A stretch of 64,000 nucleotides of DNA, from the NCBI RefSeq assembly GCF_021129235.1, contig NZ_JAJOMA010000029.1:1-64000 (forward strand), in the 5' to 3' direction. The position numbers were made by a program, and so were the translations under genes. The stretch comes from Kineosporia mesophila. GTDB lineage: Bacteria; Actinomycetota; Actinomycetes; Actinomycetales; Kineosporiaceae. Positions 59,280 to 64,000 of the stretch are shown in pieces (position 1 is the first letter of the stretch; every line of letters begins with the position of its first letter). The notes under the pieces were generated by a model. The model worked only from the letters and a program-made list of their open reading frames with translations. It ran no database searches and was not told the DNA's origin.

Positions 59280-59672
59280 CTAGCTCTCGGCGGAGCTGGT
59301 GATGCAGATGAGGTTTCCGCAGGTGTCGTCCAGCACCGCCATGACCATGGGGCCCATTTGCGTCGGCTCCTGGGTGAAGACCACACCCTGACCCTTCAGC
59401 CGCTCGTACTCGGCGTGGCAGTCCGTCACGGCGAAACTGGTGAACGGGATGCCGTCGGAGACCAGGGCCCTCTTGAAAGGCCCGACCGCGGCGTGCCGGG
59501 AGGGCTCGAGCAGCAGCTCGACGCCGTTCTCGTCACCGGCCGAGGTGACGGTCAGCCAGCGGTCCTCCCCCAGGGGCACATCGTTTTTCAACACGAAGCC
59601 CAGCTTCCCGGTGTAGAAATCGAGGGCCTTCTGCTGGTCGTCGACGAACACACTGGCGATGTGGATGCGCAT
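59280..59672 (-). CDS. VOC/glyoxalase-fold protein
   Basis: 130 residues with two VOC modules: MRIHIASVFVDDQQKALDFY then TGKLGFVLKNDVPLGEDRWL, and FTSFAVTDCHAEYERLKGQG with VMAVLDDTCGNLICITSS. A metal-dependent small-molecule enzyme or binding protein; substrate unknown. A 13-base direct repeat TCTAGCTCTCGGC (59263 and 59279) spans the stop codons of this and the convergent gene. Confidence 0.9.
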   Translation of the reverse strand: MRIHIASVFVDDQQKALDFYTGKLGFVLKNDVPLGEDRWLTVTSAGDENGVELLLEPSRHAAVGPFKRALVSDGIPFTSFAVTDCHAEYERLKGQGVVFTQEPTQMGPMVMAVLDDTCGNLICITSSAES

Positions 59673-59705
59673 GACCAGTCACACTATGCAGCCGGAGATC
59701 ACGCT

Positions 59706-60029
59706 TCAAGCACGTCCGACGGCATAGTTGCCGTTCGCGCTGCCCTCCGGGTCGATGCGCTTCATCACCTGGGCCGCCAGACCGAGCACGGCCGGGTCGC
59801 TCCAGGCCCCGGATTCCTCCAGCCCGGCGATCAGCGTCTCTTTGTGCTGCTCGGGCTCGGCAATGTACTGCTCCAGCGCCCCCTGAGCCTCCGGGCGGCC
59901 CTCGAGCCGGGAGCGCAGTGCGGTGTGCAGGCTGGCGAAGTCGTCCTCCACCGCACCCAGCATGGTGCTGGACTCGGTCTTGGACTCCCCGGCCACGATC
60001 GCCGTCAGGATCAGCGACAACGGTTCCAT
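59706..60029 (-). CDS. small protein like the N-domain of bacterial RHIM proteins
   Basis: 107 residues: MEPLSLILTAIVAGESKTES, a helical middle, ALRSRLEGRPEAQGALEQYI, ALEESGAWSDPAVLGLAAQV, and the end PEGSANGNYAVGRA. Actinobacterial RHIM-containing proteins share this layout (aaL...G.aaD..vv..A..ll...D..G...GkY.V..r) and then carry the RHIM core (V-Q-V/I-G) and NTPase- or effector-linked parts. Here the gene stops just before the RHIM position. ATG 60029 follows AGAGGGTGATC. The relation is by eye and needs a profile search. Confidence 0.55.
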   Translation of the reverse strand: MEPLSLILTAIVAGESKTESSTMLGAVEDDFASLHTALRSRLEGRPEAQGALEQYIAEPEQHKETLIAGLEESGAWSDPAVLGLAAQVMKRIDPEGSANGNYAVGRA

Positions 60030-60186
60030 GATCACCCTCTGTGTGCGTCGACATGCATTCTGGCTCAACCATTCTTTGCCCTGAACGGCCGGTCCGCACG
60101 TCGGGCCCGGGATGCCGGGACGACCGCCTGCCGACATACTGGCACCGCCACTGAGGCAGTGCGCCGTGACAATCGGGAGAGTCACC

Positions 60187-60456
60187 ATGGTTCAGCCGCG
60201 TATCAAGCTCGACCCCAACGTCTCGCTCGGGCCCGTGGAGAAACTGCGTGGGCCGCTGGAGGAGCAGCTCACCTCGGCCCTGCGCAACGCCGTGGACAAG
60301 GTCGACGACCAGTACCAGGGCGAGACCGTGACCGAGGTCGAGAAAGAACTGCTCGAGGGCACGAAAGCCGGTCTGCACCCGGACATCGCCGAGGCCATCA
60401 GCCCGGACCAGGAACAGCTGCGCGACGTCGCCGCTACCATCGTCCACAACAACTGA
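60187..60456 (+). CDS. hypothetical small acidic protein
   Basis: 89 residues: MVQPRIKLDPNVSLGPVEKL, EEQLTSALRNAVDKVDDQYQ, LEGTKAGLHPDIAEAISPDQ, ending DVAATIVHNN. Mostly helical, acidic, no signal or membrane segment. GGGAGA before the ATG. It starts divergently from the RHIM-N-like gene 157 bases away and is followed, four bases on, by another small gene, so these two form an operon. I do not recognise the family. Confidence 0.65.
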   Translation: MVQPRIKLDPNVSLGPVEKLRGPLEEQLTSALRNAVDKVDDQYQGETVTEVEKELLEGTKAGLHPDIAEAISPDQEQLRDVAATIVHNN

Positions 60457-60460
60457 CGCG

Positions 60461-60772
60461 ATGACGGTGGCCGAGCCCACCCCGGACGGCCACCACGTCG
60501 TCATCAAGGGCCGGAAATGGCGGGCGACCGACCCCGACCTGCCGGACGATGTCGCCGCGCTCCTTCGCAAGGAACTGATGAGCGCCCGGCGGGCGGTCGG
60601 CCAGGCCCTGAAAGCCCAAGACGCCCGAGCCGAACGCTCCGCCCGCGACCGGGTGCAGGCCGCCAAGGTCGCTCTCGGCGAGCGCGGAACTCCGTGGTGG
60701 GAGCAGTCCCCCGAAGAACGCAAAGCCCGCTGGCAACCCTTGACCCAAGAGCTCCGCACCACCCAGCCCTGA
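60461..60772 (+). CDS. conserved small basic protein (often misnamed biopolymer transporter Tol)
   Basis: 103 residues: HHVVIKGRKWRATDPDLPDD, VAALLRKELMSARRAVGQAL, DRVQAAKVALGERGTPWWEQ. This compact pattern, GR-x-WRATDP and KVALGERG-x-PWW, marks a small actinobacterial family with no known function. No membrane segment, so a Tol transporter name would be wrong. Downstream partner of the 89-residue gene; an intrinsic terminator follows. Confidence 0.75.
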   Translation: MTVAEPTPDGHHVVIKGRKWRATDPDLPDDVAALLRKELMSARRAVGQALKAQDARAERSARDRVQAAKVALGERGTPWWEQSPEERKARWQPLTQELRTTQP

Positions 60773-60820
60773 GCCGCCGGTCGCAGGCGCGAGCCGTGGA
60801 CCCGACCATTCGGCTGGGGA

Positions 60821-60847
60821 CCCTTTGCGCATTCGCAGAAGGGTTTT
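60821..60847 (+). terminator. intrinsic terminator with T-tract
   Basis: CCCTTTGCG (60821-60829) pairs with CGCAGAAGGG (60834-60843) with one bulge and a 4-base loop, then TTTT (60844-60847). It ends the two-gene small-protein operon; one of the few canonical terminators in the window. Confidence 0.7.
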
Positions 60848-61096
60848 GGGTCAAGGTTTGAAGGTTACGGTTTGCGTCTCCTTCCTTAAGAGGCCACCCC
60901 TGGGCATCCTCTCCCGACCCGCACCGCTGCGTTACCGCAGGCGACCTGGGGGAGGGGCGTTACTCGTCCTCTGCTCATAACCAAAATCTCTGGTTTTAAA
61001 TCAACCTCAAGGCAAGAATTCGCCGTTTGACGGCGAAGCATGGGGCTGCAACGTTTCTCCCGGTTGCCATCGTCTGCCGAACCAGGAGTCAGCTCC
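60848..61096. other. non-coding region, less GC-rich
   Basis: About 250 bases with two AT-rich stretches (60885-60900, 60975-61015) and a small stem CGCCGT/ACGGCG (61021-61035). It probably holds the promoter of the next small gene. No RNA gene is recognised. Confidence 0.35.
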
Positions 61097-61288
61097 ATGA
61101 AACGTCGCCGGGTGCGGGTCGACAACAACGCGCGGACCGCCTTCACGCAGGGCCTGCCGGTCGACGACCTGACCGTGGCGAACGCCGGATCGCCCGCGCT
61201 GGAGACGCACGGCATCGACGGGGTCACGGCCGGCACGGTCGCAGCCCGCGACGTCGGCGAGTCCGGCGTGCTGCCTGGTGAACAGTAA
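61097..61288 (+). CDS. hypothetical small protein
   Basis: 63 residues from ATG 61097 with GGAGTCAGCTCC upstream: MKRRRVRVDNNARTAFTQGL, then LTVANAGSPALETHGIDGVT and ending ESGVLPGEQ. No cysteine, no membrane segment. The next tiny frame overlaps its stop. Unknown family; an unusual pair that might be one split gene or a peptide precursor. Confidence 0.45.
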   Translation: MKRRRVRVDNNARTAFTQGLPVDDLTVANAGSPALETHGIDGVTAGTVAARDVGESGVLPGEQ

Positions 61289-61370
61289 GCTGACCGAGAA
61301 TCCGCGGATGGACGGCGGACTCACCGACTCGAACATCGCTCTGCAGAACTCCACCGTCAGCCGCTGCTGA
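61278..61370 (+). CDS. possible 30-residue peptide overlapping the preceding gene
   Basis: GTG 61278 starts MNSKLTENPRMDGGLTDSNI and the peptide ends STVSRC. It overlaps the previous stop codon by 11 bases. It could be a translationally coupled small peptide or the out-of-frame end of the preceding gene. Weak evidence. Confidence 0.25.
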   Translation: MNSKLTENPRMDGGLTDSNIALQNSTVSRC

Positions 61371-61448
61371 CCTCCGATCGCCGGTGGGGCGACCCCGATG
61401 CCCCGGGACCGCCCCACCGGTTCAGCGGCAACGCAGCTGGACAGCAGA

Positions 61449-61844
61449 TCAGTTCGGGGTGAAAAGCCCCTGCAGGCCGACCAGCACGGCGATGACCCCG
61501 AAGATCGCCAGCAGCAGGGCGGCACCCTGCACCTCTCCCCCGGCGGGACGCAACGGCCGCTTGCCGGTGATCCGGTCCCACAGCAGGATCACGCCCACGG
61601 CGATGCCGACCACCTCGAAGTGGAACAGGTGCGGGCCGGAGGTCAGGTGCACGATCAGGTAATAGCCACCCGTGACCAGTGCCACCACGCCGACGATCCA
61701 GGCGAACGGGTCGAGGCGGGAGATCCACCGCCCGGCCTGCTCGCCGCCGCCGTTGGGGATCATGAGCAGCAGCGGCAGGGCCAGCAGCAGGCCGCCGAGA
61801 ATGTTGGACAGGTCGAGAAGAAGCGCGATCACCGTGAGCTCCAC
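61449..61844 (-). CDS. small integral membrane protein
   Basis: 131 residues, four hydrophobic segments: LLLDLSNILGGLLLALPLLL, FAWIVGVVALVTGGYYLIVH, FEVVGIAVGVILLWD and LLAIFGVIAVLVGLQGLF. Family not recognised. GTG 61844 with TATATG just upstream suggests a leaderless transcript. It is divergent from the EACC1 gene. Confidence 0.7.
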   Translation of the reverse strand: MELTVIALLLDLSNILGGLLLALPLLLMIPNGGGEQAGRWISRLDPFAWIVGVVALVTGGYYLIVHLTSGPHLFHFEVVGIAVGVILLWDRITGKRPLRPAGGEVQGAALLLAIFGVIAVLVGLQGLFTPN

Positions 61845-61997
61845 TTGCCATATAGCGCCGGGGACATGAACGCTCAGGTCGGTGAGCCCTGAAACCGTAG
61901 CAGAATAGGGTTAAACCGCACGTCGTCGCGCCGTGGTCACGATTAACCCACCAGTAGGGGCTTATCATCCGTGCTCCCGTGACGCGGAGGGAAAAAT

Positions 61998-62321
61998 ATG
62001 CACGTGAGAATGTCGGTCTGGGGCGAACCTGAGGAACACCTGGTCGCCTCGCTGGAGAACTGGCTCCAGCTGGACCCGGAACTGCACGGCACACCGGTCA
62101 TCCGGGAGACGGAGGCCGACGACCGCCTGTCCGTCGTCCTGCCGGCCGACCGCACACCCTCAGCTCTCGCCGGGGCCCTGAGCACCTGGCTGAGCACGCG
62201 CATCGGAGACGTGCGGCTCAATGTCACCGGACCCGACGGCACCGTGGAGGTCTCGGTCGCGAACATCGCCGACCACGAGACCCTGCTGCGTGGGGCACTG
62301 GGATCCGATCAGAGCCGGTGA
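61998..62321 (+). CDS. EACC1-family protein (effector-associated constant component)
   Basis: 107 residues: MHVRMSVWGEPEEHLVASLE, NWLQLDPELHGTPVIRETEA, TPSALAGALSTWLSTRIGDV and RLNVTGPDGTVEVSVANIAD. This is the EACC1 pattern (SLxxWLxxDxEL, ALxxWLxxR, VTxPDGTxVE). EACC1 proteins usually stand next to predicted conflict effectors (caspases, trypsins, TIRs) in actinobacteria. No such effector is seen within this window. GCGGAGGGAAAAAT is a strong ribosome-binding site. GGGTTAA and TTAACCC (61908-61949) form a loose dyad upstream. Confidence 0.75.
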   Translation: MHVRMSVWGEPEEHLVASLENWLQLDPELHGTPVIRETEADDRLSVVLPADRTPSALAGALSTWLSTRIGDVRLNVTGPDGTVEVSVANIADHETLLRGALGSDQSR

Positions 62322-63637
62322 CCGGGCAGCAGGGTGGCCGGCGAGGCCTCTCGCACCCGGATCGTGTGCGGCGGCGTGAACACGGCCTCGTCGGCGACAC
62401 CCGTGATCCCGTCGATGAGGACGGGGATGCCCGCGGTCAGCCAGGTCAGGCCGACCTCGGTGAACCGGCCGCTGCGCCCGTCCAGCTCGTAGCGCTTCTT
62501 CCAGGCCGTCTGCAGGCAGCCGAAGGCCACCTGGTGTGCCTTCCGCACGCTTTCCTCGGCCTCGCCCAGGCTTTCGACGTCGGTGACGGTGAACTTCTTC
62601 AGGCAGTCACCGGCCAGCACGTCGGCGAGAACCCGCTCCGAGGTGTGCCGCCGCACCACCGGGACGCCGGGCACGCCGTCCATCGCCGACCCGAACGCCT
62701 TCAGCCCGAAGGTCAGGGCCATGCCGAGATAGGCGTCACCCGTGGCCCGCGTCGACACCACTCCGGCCGGCCGCAGTGTGCCGGGATGCAGCACGACGGT
62801 CGATCCCCCGGTCAGCAGGGTGGTTTCGGCGCCGGCGCCGGACCGGTGCACGCCGCGCAGCCCCGCGGGCAGCTCGACCCCATTTCCCAGCGCCTCGCCC
62901 CGCCAGGCCCCGGGGAACCTGACGCTGACCGGATACCCGCGCGCATTCGTCACTTTCAGCACCGGCGCACCCCCGTCCACGCCGTAACACCACAGTATCC
63001 GGGCACTGCGCCCGGCCTCGACCCGCAGGCTGGACCGCCGGGCGGAGAGCTCGTTCGGGCAGACCGGTGCGGACGCGGTGACGGCCAGGGTGTTGCGGTA
63101 GTCGGTCGCGACCGCGTTGCGCAGGGCCGAGAAGTCCCAGCCGAACGCGTTCCACCACGACAGCTCGTACACCTCGGCAGTGATCGTGTGCTTGTCCGGG
63201 TCGTACTCGGCCGGGACGATGCTCCAGCGCGCCGTCGCGTCGTCATAGTGCCCGAGCACGGCGGATGAGTCCTCGTCCGCCGCGGCCGGCAGCGGCTGCG
63301 TCACCACCGGCACCGTCAGCCGCAGCGGCCCGGTCAGCCGCGCGCCCCGGAGCCGGAGCTCGTAGGCGTCCAGGGTGCTGAGGAACGGTGACGGCGACTC
63401 CGGCGACATCACGCTCTTCCCCGCCCGGCGCACCACCAGCTCGCCCTCACCCGACACCGAACCGGCCGGCACGTCGATCACGGGACCACCCGGCACGGAC
63501 ACGCGTCCCCCGGCCGCCCCGACGGCGCCGGAGACACCCACCTCGGCGGGACGCGTCACCTGTTCCACCGTGACCGGCTGCGCGGTGCATCCAGCGACAC
63601 AGACCGCGGCCAGTACTCCCACGAGTCTCCTCAGCAC
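62309..63637 (-). CDS. lipoprotein with ZU5-like domain
   Basis: 442 residues. Signal (MLRRLVGVLAAVCVAGC), lipobox VAGC, then a ZU5-like segment (VSVPGGPVIDVPAGSVSGEG) followed by further beta domains and Cys residues (ASAPVCPNELSARR, ILWCYGVDGG, LAGDCLKKF, AFGCLQTAW). Probably surface-anchored. GTG 63637 is preferred because AAGGGGG lies nine bases upstream; GTG 63658 is an alternative. Its 3' end overlaps the EACC1 gene by 13 bases. Confidence 0.65.
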   Translation of the reverse strand: MLRRLVGVLAAVCVAGCTAQPVTVEQVTRPAEVGVSGAVGAAGGRVSVPGGPVIDVPAGSVSGEGELVVRRAGKSVMSPESPSPFLSTLDAYELRLRGARLTGPLRLTVPVVTQPLPAAADEDSSAVLGHYDDATARWSIVPAEYDPDKHTITAEVYELSWWNAFGWDFSALRNAVATDYRNTLAVTASAPVCPNELSARRSSLRVEAGRSARILWCYGVDGGAPVLKVTNARGYPVSVRFPGAWRGEALGNGVELPAGLRGVHRSGAGAETTLLTGGSTVVLHPGTLRPAGVVSTRATGDAYLGMALTFGLKAFGSAMDGVPGVPVVRRHTSERVLADVLAGDCLKKFTVTDVESLGEAEESVRKAHQVAFGCLQTAWKKRYELDGRSGRFTEVGLTWLTAGIPVLIDGITGVADEAVFTPPHTIRVREASPATLLPGHRL

Positions 63638-63800
63638 AGGCCGAGCCCCCTTGTCCACGCCGTTCCACCTACCGACCGGAAGATCCGGAAGGAGCCACGG
63701 TAGGCCCGGCGCCGGGGATACCCGCGCGTACAGAACCGGTCTCGGAAGAACGGCCGATGCCACCGCCACGTACTCCGCCGCGCGTTCTAAGCTGCCGGTC

Positions 63801-64000
63801 ATGGCTCCTGAACAGCGTCTGCCGGAACTCGCCGCCGCGACGAAGTACGTACTGCTCGACTTCGACGGTCCGGTCTGCGACCTCTTCGGGGTGCTGGCAC
63901 CCGACGTGATCGCCGCCTCCCTGCTCGACGAGCTGGAGGTCATCGTGGGCGGTCCGGTGGACGAGGAACTGGCCGACATCGACGACCCGCTCGACCTGCT
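63801..64000 (+). CDS. HAD-family hydrolase, partial (runs off the right edge)
   Basis: The first 66 codons are visible. TKYVLLDFDGPVCDLFGVLA carries HAD motif I (DxDGP, nucleophile Asp), followed by a helical cap start. Probably a phosphatase of phosphoglycolate-phosphatase type; the rest is outside the window. TTCTAA lies upstream at a usable distance. Confidence 0.75.
   Translation, partial: MAPEQRLPELAAATKYVLLDFDGPVCDLFGVLAPDVIAASLLDELEVIVGGPVDEELADIDDPLDL

Noticed and set aside
1-64000. tRNA, rRNA, CRISPR arrays, insertion sequences, prophage genes
   Set aside because: No cloverleaf-like block, no regularly spaced repeat-spacer array and no transposase, integrase or phage structural protein was recognised on either strand.

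Overview
The window is GC-rich DNA packed with short intergenic gaps, GTG/TTG starts, many apparently leaderless promoters and actinobacteria-specific families: HxlR, GAF-ANTAR, WYL, DUF4126, DUF4236, a TIGR02569-like kinase fold, EACC1 and an OleB-OleC fusion. It is a chromosomal segment of a free-living soil-type actinomycete. A Kineosporia-like organism is my guess, which a 16S or whole-genome comparison would settle. I see no rRNA, tRNA, CRISPR array, insertion sequence or prophage.

Layout. 0-13 kb holds an aldo/keto reductase with its divergent HxlR regulator, a minimal GntR protein with a PLP enzyme, an ECF sigma operon whose two flanking genes share a related exported domain, a GGDEF protein, a TetR gene, a frame-shifted regulator relic, an HlyD-like protein and a threonine aldolase/LysR pair. 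13-20 kb is rich in exported proteins: a ricin-type lectin, a sulfatase lipoprotein, a zinc-peptidase lipoprotein and a discoidin-type metallopeptidase. It also has a MarR/EamA pair with two perfect palindromic operators. 20-29 kb is biosynthetic. A two-gene minus-strand operon looks like the GriI/GriH pair that makes 3-amino-4-hydroxybenzoate. After a gene-poor stretch with a dehydrogenase relic comes oleA-oleBC-oleD, the long-chain olefin (beta-lactone) pathway.

29-42 kb carries regulators (WYL, XRE, GAF-ANTAR, NarL-type), rnz, a flavin-dependent oxidoreductase, a methyltransferase, D-cysteine desulfhydrase and a transglycosylase. It also has the first of two secreted lysyl-oxidase-like proteins. 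The second lies at 43-44.7 kb, followed by a PoxB-like enzyme, another ricin-type lectin and a tandem duplication of DoxX genes that includes operator and terminator. 49-57 kb has a zinc-ribbon membrane protein, an ORF with an 8-base tandem repeat, an AlkZ-like winged-helix protein, an alpha-amylase and a FAD monooxygenase/TetR pair with twin operators. 57-64 kb has a GntR-controlled sulfur-oxidation enzyme (metallo-beta-lactamase plus rhodanese). It ends in a group of small proteins, including an RHIM-protein N-domain without its RHIM and an EACC1 protein without an effector.

Several structural DNA signals recur. Three copies of an about 83-base hairpin repeat (around 16.1, 22.5 and 29.9 kb) share outer and inner arms but sit in different gene orientations. 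Many divergent regulator/target pairs have perfect or near-perfect palindromes that are probably operators. Coding starts were moved from the longest open frame wherever a ribosome-binding site, leaderless -10 box or domain boundary argued for it.
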